Assembly: GCF_022829445.1 (NCBI RefSeq)
Contig: NZ_JAKSXY010000125.1
Span: 62,001 to 126,000 of the forward strand
Direction: 5' to 3'
Source: Methylobacterium sp. J-068
GTDB lineage: Bacteria > Pseudomonadota > Alphaproteobacteria > Rhizobiales > Beijerinckiaceae
DNA length: 64,000 bases
In this document: positions 16,258-24,872 of the stretch, piece after piece
Layout: each line of letters begins with the position of its first letter
Position numbering within the stretch: position 1 is the stretch's first letter
Program-made: the position numbers and the translations under genes
Notes under the pieces: model-generated
What the model saw: the letters and a program-made list of their open reading frames with translations, nothing else
Told to the model about the DNA's origin: nothing
The model's database searches: none

Positions 16258-16512
16258 TCACGCCTTTTCGGGCGTGGTCTCGTCGGGCTCGAAGAGCTGA
16301 ACGGGATGACCCGGCATGATCGTCGAGATCGCGTGCTTGTAGACGAGCTGCGAGTGACCGTCCCGGCGCAGCAGCACACAGAAATTGTCGAACCACGTGA
16401 CGACGCCCTGAAGCTTGACGCCGTTGACGAGGAAGATGGTCAGCGGAATCTTGTTCTTGCGAACGTGGTTCAGGAACGTGTCCTGGAGGTTCTGAGCGCG
16501 CTCGCCCGCCAT
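16258..16512 (-). CDS. hfq: RNA chaperone Hfq
   Basis: An 84-residue Hfq. The Sm1 motif (QDTFLNHVRKNKIPLTIFLVNG, residues 10-31) and the Sm2 motif VYKHAISTIMP (residues 57-67) are intact, including the YKH triplet at the proximal RNA site. The C-terminal tail is short and acidic, as in other alphaproteobacteria. It forms a ring hexamer that pairs small RNAs with mRNAs; in this class it also controls nitrogen and stress responses. The gene lies downstream of ntrX and upstream of hflX on the same strand, with 156 bases before it that could hold its own promoter. Confidence 0.98.
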   Translation of the reverse strand: MAGERAQNLQDTFLNHVRKNKIPLTIFLVNGVKLQGVVTWFDNFCVLLRRDGHSQLVYKHAISTIMPGHPVQLFEPDETTPEKA

Positions 16513-16668
16513 TTTTTCTTATCCTTGATTCACGCTGTTGCCCGTCGAGCCTGACGGGTTCTCATCAGCCGGTTTCGTGAGACCGGGCGAAGTCCAATGA
16601 CCTCGACCCCGCCCGCAGGCATTACACGTGTGTTGGGCGCGCGATGCAAGTGCATCCCACAGCAATCC

Positions 16669-18039
16669 TCAGGGTCCGATCCCCAGGGACTTGAGCTTCC
16701 GATGGAGCGCGGAGCGCTCCATCCCGATGAATTCCGCCGTTCGGGAGATGTTGCCGGAGAAGCGTGCGATCTGTGCGACCAGATACTCGCGCTCGAAGAT
16801 CTCGCGCGCCTCGCGGAGTGCCAGACTCATCAGTTTCTCGCCGCCCGAGCCGTTAGGCGTCGTCGGCACCAGGGCGCCGATCTCGGTGGGCAGCATCTCG
16901 GAGGTCACCTCCTGATCCGGATCGGTATGGGTCAGGATCATCAGGCGCTCGACGTTGTTGCGCAATTGCCGAACGTTGCCGGGCCAGTCGTGGGATTGCA
17001 GCACCGCCATGGCATCCTCGGCTATGCGCCGACGCGGCAGGCCAGTGGCACCGGAGATCTGCTCCATGAAGAACGAGATCAGTTCGGGCACGTCCTCGCG
17101 GCGCTCCGAGAGCGAGGGCACCCGGATCGGGACCACCGACAGGCGGTGGAACAGGTCCTCGCGGAAGCGGCCGCCGGCGATCTCCTCGGCGAGGTCGCGC
17201 GAGGAGGACGAGATGATGCGCACGTCCACGTGGACCCGCGCCGTGCCACCGACGCGCTGGAAGTTCTGGTCGACGAGGACGCGCAGGATGCGGTTCTGGG
17301 TCTCGCGCGGCATGTCGGCGACTTCGTCGATGTAGAGCGAGCCGCCATGCGCCTCCTCCAGCGCACCGACGCGCCGGGCCCGGCCTTCCCCGGCCTCGAC
17401 GCCGAACAACTCGGCCTCCATCGTGTCGGGCGTGATCGTCGCCGCGTTGATGACGACGAACGGGCCGTTCGCACGGGTCGACATCGCGTGCAGCGTGCGG
17501 GCCGAGAGTTCCTTGCCGGAACCCGGCGCGCCCAGGATCATGACGCGGGCATTGGTGGGCGCCACGCGCTCGACGGTCTGGCGCAGTTGATTGACCACCA
17601 CCGAGGCGCCGACGAGCCGGCTCGCCTGCCCCGAGCGGGCCTTGAGGTCGCGGACCTCGCGCTTGAGGCGTGAGGCTTCCAGGGCCCGCTCCGCCACGAG
17701 GATCAGGCGGTCGGCCTTGAACGGCTTCTCGATGAAGTCGTAGGCGCCCGCCTTGATCGCCGCGACCGCCGTCTCGATGTTGCCGTGGCCCGAGATCATC
17801 ACCACCGGCAGGTCGGGGTGTCCGGCCTTGATCTGGTCGAGCACCTGCAGCCCGTCGAGGCGCGAGCCCTGCAGCCAGATGTCGAGGAAGACGAGGTGGG
17901 GCCGGCGCGACTCGATGGCGGCCAGCGCCTCGTCCGATCCCCCGGCGGTCCGGGTGCGGTGACCCTCGTCGTCGAGGATGCCGGCCACGAGGTCGCGGAT
18001 GTCGGCCTCGTCGTCGACAATCAGGATATCGGCGCTCAT
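16669..18039 (-). CDS. ntrX: Nitrogen assimilation response regulator NtrX
   Basis: NtrX is the regulator partner of NtrY. The 456-residue protein has a receiver domain (phosphoacceptor Asp in VFLDIWLQG, about residue 53; Lys in FIEKPFKAD), an AAA+ domain (Walker A GAPGSGKELSA; Walker B-like SLYIDEVADMP) and a C-terminal Fis-type helix-turn-helix (ISRTAEFIGMERSALHRKLKSLG). The L1 loop that should read GAFTGA is absent: ELFGVEAGEGRARRVGALEEA runs straight through. That loss is known for many alphaproteobacterial NtrX proteins and argues that it acts with sigma-70-type promoters. Its start overlaps the ntrY stop as ATGA. Confidence 0.96.
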   Translation of the reverse strand: MSADILIVDDEADIRDLVAGILDDEGHRTRTAGGSDEALAAIESRRPHLVFLDIWLQGSRLDGLQVLDQIKAGHPDLPVVMISGHGNIETAVAAIKAGAYDFIEKPFKADRLILVAERALEASRLKREVRDLKARSGQASRLVGASVVVNQLRQTVERVAPTNARVMILGAPGSGKELSARTLHAMSTRANGPFVVINAATITPDTMEAELFGVEAGEGRARRVGALEEAHGGSLYIDEVADMPRETQNRILRVLVDQNFQRVGGTARVHVDVRIISSSSRDLAEEIAGGRFREDLFHRLSVVPIRVPSLSERREDVPELISFFMEQISGATGLPRRRIAEDAMAVLQSHDWPGNVRQLRNNVERLMILTHTDPDQEVTSEMLPTEIGALVPTTPNGSGGEKLMSLALREAREIFEREYLVAQIARFSGNISRTAEFIGMERSALHRKLKSLGIGP

Positions 18040-20441
18040 GACTGGATCTCCGCGATGGGGGGGGCCGTCCGCGCGGCGCCCTTCTCGTCCTGCACGGAGG
18101 GGTGGCCCCCCGGCTTCGGTGGATTGGCTGATGCCCGGCCGGGATCGTCAGGGGCAGGGTCGCCGGGGGTCTCGCGCGGCACCCGCATCCGCACACGCCC
18201 GCCCCGGCCTTCCGGATTGTCGTTCAATTCGATCCCACCGCCGTGCTCTTCCAGAACCTTGCTGACGATGGCGAGCCCGAGCCCGGTCCCGCCTTCGCGC
18301 GTCGTCATATAGGGCTCCAGCAGCCGCTGGCGCCCCTCGGCGGGAAATCCCTTGCCGTTATCCGTCACTTCGATGACGGCGAAACCGTCCTCGAGAACGA
18401 GGCGCACATCGACCCGGCCCTTGCCGCCGTCCCCCTGGTCCAGATCGGCCTCGGGCACCGCCTGCACGGCCTCGACGGCGTTCTTCAGGATGTTGGTGAT
18501 CGCCTGCGAGAGCAGGCGGATGTCGAAGGCCGCCAGCACCCGCTCCTCGCCCGCCTCCCCGAACGAGAAGTCCATGTCGGGATGGGCCACCCGCATCATG
18601 AACAGGTTCTGGCGGGTGATCTCGCTGAGGTCGTTCTGGGCGATGGCCGGCTTGGGCATCCGGGCGAACGAGGAGAACTCGTCGACCATGCGCTTGATCT
18701 CGTCGACCTGGCGCACGATCGTGGCCGTGCATTGGTCGAACACCTCCTTGTCGGTGGTGATGACCTTGCCGTACTTGCGCCGGATGCGCTCGGCCGAGAG
18801 CTGGATCGGGGTGAGCGGGTTCTTGATCTCATGGGCGATGCGGCGGGCGACGTCGGCCCAGGCCGAGGTGCGCTGGGCCGAGACGAGGTCGGTGATGTCG
18901 TCGAGGGTGACGACGAAGCCGCGCGCGCCGCCCTGCGCCTGCTCGCTCGTCACCCGGACGGTCACGGTGCGCTCGCGCCCGTCGCGGGTGAGCTGAATCT
19001 GCTGCTGCAGGGTGCGCAGGCGCGCCTCGCCGCCGTCCGGGAACAGGGCCTGCAGTTCCGGGACGGCCTGCGTCAGGGGCTTGCCCACGATCGCCTCGGC
19101 GGTGAGCCCCAGGGTGCGCTCCACGGACGGGTTGGCGATGGTCACGAGGCCGGCGGCATCAACGCCGAGCACGCCCGGCGAGACGCCCGCCAGCACCGCC
19201 TCGGTGAAGCGCCGGCGGCGGTCGATGAGGTCGCTCGCCGCCGTGAGGCCGTCGTGCTGGCGGCGCAGCTCCTGGGTCATCTTGTTGAAGCTGTCGGAGA
19301 GGTGGGCGAGGTCGCCGTCGCTCTTCCGGGCCGGGACCCGCGCGTAGAAATTGCCCGAGGCGACCTGATCGGCGGCATTGATCAGGCGCCGGATCGGGGC
19401 GACGAAGCGATTGGCGAAGTTGAGGCCGAACCACACGGCCGACAGCAGGGCGATGAGCGCGATCAGCACGAAGACCGAGGCAAAGCTGATCTGGATCGAG
19501 CGCTTCAGGGAATCGTAGGTGAGGTACTCGGCCGCCGCCGCGCGCGACACGCCGGGGAACTCGACGGCCAACTGGCTGACCTCGCGCTGGACCAGCAGCA
19601 CCGCCCCGTCATAGGCCGGCATCCGCAGGAGCGCGGCGAAGACCCGGCCCTCGCTCGGCACGAGGCAGATCGGATCGCTGGACTTGGCCGCATCCTCGAA
19701 CGCGGCGGCGGAGGGCAGGCGCCGCTCCTTCAGGACATCGATCTTGGCGCGGGCCACCACCTCGGTGGGGCCGCGCATGATCTCGGCCACCGGCAATCCG
19801 AGCGCGGTGGCACGCGTGGTCAGGAAGCTCTCGAACCAGGTCCGGTTCACGTCGAAGTTCGGTCGCGCCCGGGTGAGGTCGTCCGTGAGGATGCGGATCT
19901 CGCGGGCGAGACTCTGGCACTGGTTCTCCTGGTAGGCGTCGGCGACCTCGACGGATTTCAGCACGACGTCGCGCACCCGGTCGGTGAAGCCCAGCGAGAG
20001 GCCGCGATCGATCGTCACCGCCGCCACCACGGCGAGGAGCACGGTCGGCAGGATGGCGATGAGGCTGAACAGGCCGACGATGCGCGTATGCAGCCGTGCG
20101 ACCGCCGCGTTGGTGCGGCGGGCATGCAGGAAGACCCGCGCCTCCCAGGCGATGATCACCACGAGGCCGAGGACGAGAAAGACGTTGATGCCGAGGAGCG
20201 TCAGGCCGACCGTCGGCGTCGGCGTCACCCGGATCACCCCGGCCAGGATGAGGAAGGTGGCGATGGCGGAGACGAGCGCGGTCACCACGACCAGGGCGCC
20301 GACGAGGCCCGGGCCGCGCGGCGGCGGCTTCACGACCGCGGCCAGCCGATCGGCGCCGTCGCCCTCGTCGAGCGCCGTCTCGGGGAGGTTTGGACCCTCC
20401 GTGGAGGAGCCCGAATTGCTGGAAGAACGAAGCCACGGCAT
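18036..20441 (-). CDS. ntrY: Nitrogen regulation sensor histidine kinase NtrY
   Basis: I place the start at the ATG at 20441 (801 residues); the frame runs on to 21338, but that part is antisense to the divergent gene and shows no conservation. Three hydrophobic helices lie near the N-terminus (LVGALVVVTALVSAIATFLI, then VGLTLLGINVFLVLGLVVII, then IVGLFSLIAILPTVLLAVVA), followed by a periplasmic domain, another helix (ASVFVLIALIALLSAVWFGL), HAMP, PAS, HisKA with the phosphoacceptor in RRIAHEIKNPLTPIQLSAER, and HATPase (GKGFPAEGRQ, GGTGLGLAIV). It phosphorylates NtrX and is implicated in nitrogen and redox sensing. ntrBC is not adjacent here. Confidence 0.95.
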   Translation of the reverse strand: MPWLRSSSNSGSSTEGPNLPETALDEGDGADRLAAVVKPPPRGPGLVGALVVVTALVSAIATFLILAGVIRVTPTPTVGLTLLGINVFLVLGLVVIIAWEARVFLHARRTNAAVARLHTRIVGLFSLIAILPTVLLAVVAAVTIDRGLSLGFTDRVRDVVLKSVEVADAYQENQCQSLAREIRILTDDLTRARPNFDVNRTWFESFLTTRATALGLPVAEIMRGPTEVVARAKIDVLKERRLPSAAAFEDAAKSSDPICLVPSEGRVFAALLRMPAYDGAVLLVQREVSQLAVEFPGVSRAAAAEYLTYDSLKRSIQISFASVFVLIALIALLSAVWFGLNFANRFVAPIRRLINAADQVASGNFYARVPARKSDGDLAHLSDSFNKMTQELRRQHDGLTAASDLIDRRRRFTEAVLAGVSPGVLGVDAAGLVTIANPSVERTLGLTAEAIVGKPLTQAVPELQALFPDGGEARLRTLQQQIQLTRDGRERTVTVRVTSEQAQGGARGFVVTLDDITDLVSAQRTSAWADVARRIAHEIKNPLTPIQLSAERIRRKYGKVITTDKEVFDQCTATIVRQVDEIKRMVDEFSSFARMPKPAIAQNDLSEITRQNLFMMRVAHPDMDFSFGEAGEERVLAAFDIRLLSQAITNILKNAVEAVQAVPEADLDQGDGGKGRVDVRLVLEDGFAVIEVTDNGKGFPAEGRQRLLEPYMTTREGGTGLGLAIVSKVLEEHGGGIELNDNPEGRGGRVRMRVPRETPGDPAPDDPGRASANPPKPGGHPSVQDEKGAARTAPPIAEIQS

Positions 20442-20623
20442 GGCTGATGCGTCGCCACAACAGTGTGGCGAAATTAATACGGATCGGGCCCGAGGCTGCG
20501 TAGAACATGCCGAGTTCCCGCTCTGCGCGCGCGGCGCGCGGCTTGCGCGGCGGGCGTGTCCGGGCCGATCACCGCGTCGGCGAAATGCGATATCGTGTGT
20601 CCCGAGATCACCCAGAGAGCAGA

Positions 20624-22222
20624 ATGTCAGATACGCCCGTCTTCGCCTCGGCCGCCGTCGCGGCGCCTCATCGCCTCGCGGCCCAAGCCGGACAACATGT
20701 GCTCGCGCAGGGCGGCAACGCGATCGAGGCGATGACGGCGATGGCCGCCGCCATCGCGGTGGTCTACCCGCACATGAACGGCATCGGCGGCGACGGCTTC
20801 TGGCTGGTCCGCGAGCGCGGAGGACGGGTGCGCGGCATCGAGGCCTGCGGTCCGGCGGGCAGCCTCGCCACGATCCAGCGCTACCGGGACAAGGAATACG
20901 ACGTCCTGCCCGCGCGCGGCCCGGACGCCGCCCTGACCGTGGCCGGCGCCATCGGCGGTTGGCGCCTCGCCCTCGACCTGTCGAAGGCCCTCGGCGGCCG
21001 CCTGCCCCTCGCGACGCTGCTCGCCGACGCGATCCGCCACGCCCGTGACGGCGTCGCCGTCTCGCCCTCGGAAGCGCGCTACGTGCCGAAGGAACTCGAT
21101 ACGCTGCACGAGCAGCCGCATTTCGCCGAGACCTTCCTCGATCACGGCAAGCCCTACGCCGCCGGTGCGGTCCGCAAGCTGCCGGCTTTGGCCGGCACGC
21201 TGGAGCAACTCGCCCATGCCGGGCTCGACGACTTCTACAGGGGCGACCTCGGCCGTGAGATCGCGGCGGACCTCGACCGGCTCGGGACCCCGGTGACCCG
21301 GGCCGACCTCGAAGCCTACGCGCCGCGCGAGCGCGCACCCCTCTCGATCCGACGCCGGGATGCCACGCTCTACAACTTTCCGCCGCCGACCCAGGGCATC
21401 GCCGCCCTGCTGATCCTCGGCATCTTCGACCGTCTGAAGATCGGACAGCCCGAGACCGCCGCGCATTTCCACGGGCTGATCGAGGCCACGAAGCTCGCCT
21501 TCGCGATCCGCGACCGGATCGTCACGGATTACGACCGGCTCAGCGTCGATCCGGCGAGCTTCCTCACGCCCGAGCGTCTCGACCGCGAGGCGGCGCGGAT
21601 CGACATGAAGCGCGCGGCCAGCGTGCCCCTGCGCAATCCGGGCGAGGGCGACACGGTCTGGATGGGGGCCATCGACCGGGACGGGTTGGCGGTGTCGTAC
21701 ATCCAGTCGATTTACTGGGAATACGGCTCCGGGCTCGTCCTGCCGAGGACGGGCATCCACTGGCAGAACCGGGGCACCTCGTTCTCCCTGGACCCGAAGG
21801 CCGTGAACCCGCTTCAGCCCGGCCGCCGCCCGTTCCACACCCTGATCCCGGCGCTCGCCTGCTTCGACGATGGCCGCGTGATGTCCTACGGCAGCATGGG
21901 TGGCGACGGGCAGCCGCAGTTCCAGGCGCAAATCTTCGCGCGCTACGCCGATTACGGAATGGACCCGGCCGCTGCCGTCGATGCCCCGCGCCTGCTCTAT
22001 GGCCGGACCTGGGGCGCCGAATCCCTCACCGTCAAGGTCGAGGACCGCTTCGATCCGGCCTGCATCGCGGCCCTACGCCGCCTCGGTCACGAGATAGAGG
22101 AACTCGGCGGGGCCTACATCGACTCCCTCGGCCATGCCGGCATGCTGGTCCGCCATTCCGGCAACGGATCGATCGAGGCCGTGCATGATCCGCGATCCGA
22201 TGGTGGCTCGGAAGGGTTGTAA
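20624..22222 (+). CDS. Gamma-glutamyltransferase-family hydrolase, possibly oxamate amidohydrolase
   Basis: A 532-residue N-terminal-nucleophile protein of the gamma-glutamyltransferase family without a signal peptide, so probably cytoplasmic. The large-subunit start (HRLAAQAGQHVLAQGGNAIEA, NGIGGDGFWL) and the small-subunit start are both seen. The predicted self-cleavage Thr is residue 344 in GEGDTVWMGAIDRDG; classical enzymes read T-T-H there. The oxyanion region reads YGSMGGDGQPQ. The D-T-V-W pattern, the cytoplasmic location and the oxalate-type transporter 99 bases downstream resemble HpxW, which hydrolyses oxamate to oxalate and ammonia. That substrate is inference; a glutathione or other amide hydrolase is possible. 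I chose the ATG at 20624 (AGAGAGCAGA upstream). Confidence 0.8.
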   Translation: MSDTPVFASAAVAAPHRLAAQAGQHVLAQGGNAIEAMTAMAAAIAVVYPHMNGIGGDGFWLVRERGGRVRGIEACGPAGSLATIQRYRDKEYDVLPARGPDAALTVAGAIGGWRLALDLSKALGGRLPLATLLADAIRHARDGVAVSPSEARYVPKELDTLHEQPHFAETFLDHGKPYAAGAVRKLPALAGTLEQLAHAGLDDFYRGDLGREIAADLDRLGTPVTRADLEAYAPRERAPLSIRRRDATLYNFPPPTQGIAALLILGIFDRLKIGQPETAAHFHGLIEATKLAFAIRDRIVTDYDRLSVDPASFLTPERLDREAARIDMKRAASVPLRNPGEGDTVWMGAIDRDGLAVSYIQSIYWEYGSGLVLPRTGIHWQNRGTSFSLDPKAVNPLQPGRRPFHTLIPALACFDDGRVMSYGSMGGDGQPQFQAQIFARYADYGMDPAAAVDAPRLLYGRTWGAESLTVKVEDRFDPACIAALRRLGHEIEELGGAYIDSLGHAGMLVRHSGNGSIEAVHDPRSDGGSEGL

Positions 22223-22276
22223 TGCGCACACCACCTCGCGAATACGCTCCGGAGTGACTATCGAGCTTTCCACAAA

Positions 22277-22293
22277 TTGGCACCGTCCTTGCG
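22277..22293 (+). promoter_or_regulatory. Sigma-54 (RpoN) promoter of the oxalate/formate-type transporter
   Basis: TTGGCACCGTCCTTGCG contains TGGCAC-N5-TTGC, an exact match to the sigma-54 core consensus, with the required 10 bases between GG (22279-22280) and GC (22291-22292). Transcription should start near 22304, giving a leader of only about 18 bases with its AAGGAG site at 22310. Transcription would need a sigma-54 activator; its enhancer site was not identified and may lie within the upstream gene. Confidence 0.75.
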
Positions 22294-22313
22294 ATGCATA
22301 CTGCATCGCAAGG
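22287..22313. promoter_or_regulatory. Perfect palindrome overlapping the sigma-54 promoter (candidate operator)
   Basis: CCTTGCGATGCA (22287-22298) and its exact complement TGCATCGCAAGG (22302-22313) flank a TAC centre. The 27-base dyad covers the promoter -12 element, the predicted start site and the AAGG of the ribosome site. As DNA it is well placed for a repressor or dimeric activator; as RNA only the right arm would be transcribed from the predicted start, so an mRNA hairpin is less likely unless an upstream transcript reads through. Confidence 0.7.
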
Positions 22314-22321
22314 AGTGAATA

Positions 22322-23599
22322 ATGGATACGACGCTCTCCCGCCAACGCTGGCTGCAGCTCGGCCTCGGCCTCGTTGCCATGATGGCGATCTCCAGCCCGC
22401 AATATGTCTGGACGCTGTTCACCAAGCCGCTGATCGCGACGACCGGGTCGACGCTGCCGCAGATCCAGTGGACTTTCACGATCCTGATCGTGCTGCAGAC
22501 CTTCTTCTCGCCGGTCCAGGGCTACCTGATCGACCGGTTCAGCCCCAAGCTGATGATCGCGCTCGGCGCCGCCCTGTCCGGTCTCGGCTGGGTGCTGGCC
22601 GCGCGCGTCGACACGTTGCTCGGCGTCTACGCCACCTACGGCCTGTTCTGCGGCCTCGGCACCGGCATCGTCTACGTGGGCATCGTCGGCCTGATGGTGA
22701 AATGGTTTCCCGACCGGCGCGGCTTCGCCGTCGGCGTGGTCGCGGCCGGCTACGGCATGGGCGCCATGCTCAGCACCTTTCCCATCAGCGACATGCTCAC
22801 CGCCTCGGGCTACCGACACACGCTCACGGTCTTCGGCGTGATCCTCGGGGCGATCGGCGCCCTCGCGGCCCTCGGCCTGCGGGCGCCCCGCGCCGGCGAA
22901 GTCCTGCCGGCGCCGGCCCGCAACCTCTCCACCTGCGTCCATGACACGACGCCAAGGGTCATGCTGCGCACGCCCCTGTTCTGGCTGATGTTCGTCATGA
23001 TGACCATGATGTCGACGGGCGGCCTGATGGTGGTGGCCAATTTCGCCTCCTTCGCCCGCGATTTCGGCGTGGCCGACGCCATCATCTTCGGCTTCGTCGC
23101 CCTGCCCTTCGCACTCACCTTCGACCGCATCACCAACGGCCTGACGCGCCCGTTCTTCGGCTGGGTCTCGGACCGGATCGGCCGCGAGAACACCATGGGC
23201 ATCGCCTTCGCGGCCGAGGCCGCCGCCATCGCGCTGCTCCTCGTCTTCCGTGAGAATCCTTACGCCTTCGCGCTCCTGTCCGGTGTGGTCTTCTTCGCCT
23301 GGGGCGAGATCTTCTCGCTGTTTCCCTCGATCCTCACCGACACCTTCGGGACCAAGCACGCCACGACGAATTACGGCTTCCTCTACATGGCCCAGGGCAT
23401 CGGTTCGCTCTTCGGTGGTCCGATCGCGGCGTGGATCTACGCGGTGCAGGGTTCGTGGCTTCCGGTCTTCGCGATCATCATCACGCTCGATGTGCTGACC
23501 GCGATCCTCGCTTACTTCGTCCTGAAACCGATGCGCCGGCGCTGGCTCGGCGGCATGGCCGAAATCCCCGCGATGGTCGGCAAACCCGCGCTGGCCTGA
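22322..23599 (+). CDS. MFS transporter, oxalate/formate antiporter (OxlT-like) family
   Basis: A 425-residue major facilitator protein with 12 predicted helices. The first loop and helix 1 (MMAISSPQYVWTLFTKPLI) and QIQWTFTILIVLQTFFSPVQG match the oxalate/formate antiporter subgroup, as does the loop 2-3 stretch DRFSPKLMIALGA. A large cytoplasmic loop lies between helices 6 and 7 near residue 200. Substrate is probably oxalate, formate or another small carboxylate; this is family knowledge plus context. It has an excellent ribosome site (AAGGAG, 6 bases before the ATG) and a sigma-54 promoter of its own, so it need not depend on the upstream hydrolase gene. Confidence 0.88.
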   Translation: MDTTLSRQRWLQLGLGLVAMMAISSPQYVWTLFTKPLIATTGSTLPQIQWTFTILIVLQTFFSPVQGYLIDRFSPKLMIALGAALSGLGWVLAARVDTLLGVYATYGLFCGLGTGIVYVGIVGLMVKWFPDRRGFAVGVVAAGYGMGAMLSTFPISDMLTASGYRHTLTVFGVILGAIGALAALGLRAPRAGEVLPAPARNLSTCVHDTTPRVMLRTPLFWLMFVMMTMMSTGGLMVVANFASFARDFGVADAIIFGFVALPFALTFDRITNGLTRPFFGWVSDRIGRENTMGIAFAAEAAAIALLLVFRENPYAFALLSGVVFFAWGEIFSLFPSILTDTFGTKHATTNYGFLYMAQGIGSLFGGPIAAWIYAVQGSWLPVFAIIITLDVLTAILAYFVLKPMRRRWLGGMAEIPAMVGKPALA

Positions 23600-23625
23600 C
23601 CCGAACGCCCGGTCTCGGACGCTGT

Positions 23626-23655
23626 GGGCGCGGGTGGGGAAACCCATCCGCGCCC
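23626..23655. terminator. Hairpin terminator between the transporter gene and glpX
   Basis: GGGCGCGGGTGGG (23626-23638) pairs with CCCATCCGCGCCC (23643-23655), with one G-U pair, across a GAAA tetraloop. The 13 bp stem lies between convergent genes. No U-tract follows on the plus strand. Confidence 0.7.
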
Positions 23656-23699
23656 CGCTCGTGTCGTGACGGTCGCGCGGACCGGTGGGCGATCCGCGC

Positions 23700-24683
23700 T
23701 CAGGCCTCGGCGTGGCGATGCTCGCAGAGCATGCGCCGCACGGTGCCGCTGGCGGAACGATAGACGACCGTCTCGGTCTCGATCATGCCCGGCTTGAAGC
23801 GGACGCCCTTGAGGAGCGCTCCGTCGGTCACGCCGGTGGCGGCCACGATGACGTCGCCGCGCGCCATGTCGTTGAGTTCGTACTTCCGGTTCGGATCGCT
23901 GATGCCCATCCGCGCCGCCCGCTCGCGCTTGTCGTGGCTGTCGAGGATCAACCGGCCCTGCATGTGGCCGCCGATGCAGCGCAGGACGCCGGCCGCGATC
24001 ACGCCTTCCGGGGCCGCGCCGATGCCGAGATAGATGTCCGCGCCCGTCGCGTCCGCGTTGGCGGTGTGGATGATGCCGGCGATGTCGCCGTCCGAGATCA
24101 GCCGGATGCCCGCGCCCGTCTCGCGCACGGCGGCGACCAGCTGCATGTGGCGCGGACGATCGAGGATGATCGCGGTGATCTGAGCCGGGTCGACGCCCTT
24201 GTGGCGCGCGAGCGCGGCGATGTTGTCGGCCGGGCTGGCATCGAGGTCGACGAGGCCCGCCGGATAGCCGGGGCCGATGGCGATCTTCTGCATGTAGACG
24301 TCGGGAGCGGCCAGCAGCGATCCCGCCTCGGCCAGGGCGGTCACCGCGATGGCCCCCGGCATGTCCTTGGCGCAGAGCGTGGTTCCCTCGAGGGGATCGA
24401 CCGCGATGTCGACCTTCGGGCCGTCGCGGGTGCCGAGGCGCTCGCCGATATAGAGCATCGGCGCGTTGTCGCGCTCGCCCTCCCCGATCACCACGGTGCC
24501 GTCGATCGGCAGGAGGTTGAGTTCGAAGCGCATCGCGTCGACGGCGGCCTGATCGGCTTCCTTCTCACGACCCTGCCCGCGCAGGCGCGCGGCGGCGATG
24601 GCCGCGCGCTCGGTCACGCGCGCGAGTTCGAGGGTGAGGGACCGAGCCACCGGCACGCGCGATTCCAAGATTCCGCCGGACAT
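23700..24683 (-). CDS. glpX: Class II fructose-1,6-bisphosphatase
   Basis: GlpX dephosphorylates fructose 1,6-bisphosphate in gluconeogenesis; in autotrophs and methylotrophs related enzymes also take sedoheptulose bisphosphate. The 327-residue length is normal. Metal- and phosphate-binding motifs are present: IDGTVVIGEGERDNAPMLY, VDPLEGTTLC and the GIGAAPEGVIAAGVLRCIGG segment. It follows hom on the same strand after 189 bases, a common hom-glpX order in Hyphomicrobiales, where recJ often comes next; recJ is absent here. The spacer contains an AT-rich stretch, so an own promoter is possible. Confidence 0.96.
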   Translation of the reverse strand: MSGGILESRVPVARSLTLELARVTERAAIAAARLRGQGREKEADQAAVDAMRFELNLLPIDGTVVIGEGERDNAPMLYIGERLGTRDGPKVDIAVDPLEGTTLCAKDMPGAIAVTALAEAGSLLAAPDVYMQKIAIGPGYPAGLVDLDASPADNIAALARHKGVDPAQITAIILDRPRHMQLVAAVRETGAGIRLISDGDIAGIIHTANADATGADIYLGIGAAPEGVIAAGVLRCIGGHMQGRLILDSHDKRERAARMGISDPNRKYELNDMARGDVIVAATGVTDGALLKGVRFKPGMIETETVVYRSASGTVRRMLCEHRHAEA

Positions 24684-24872
24684 GAAAACCTTGCGCCTCT
24701 AACGCCTGTCTATCTGGCGTTGTGTATGAACTAAAATGCGGGCAAAAAACTAAAATCCGTCAATGCCACGCATTTTTCTTCGCGGATTCGGGCGCGATCT
24801 CATATCAAATCCGGTTGACCCCTTCGAGATAGCGGATTTGGGCTTCGCTCAGGCGCCGCGCGGGCCCTCATC

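Noticed and set aside
20442..21338. Upstream extension of the ntrY frame by 299 codons
   Set aside because: It runs antisense through the start of the Ntn-hydrolase gene and is Arg-rich without similarity; the ATG at 20441 precedes the membrane helices properly.
22287..22313. The palindrome read as an mRNA hairpin hiding the ribosome site
   Set aside because: With the sigma-54 start near 22304 the left arm would not be transcribed; a DNA operator fits better.
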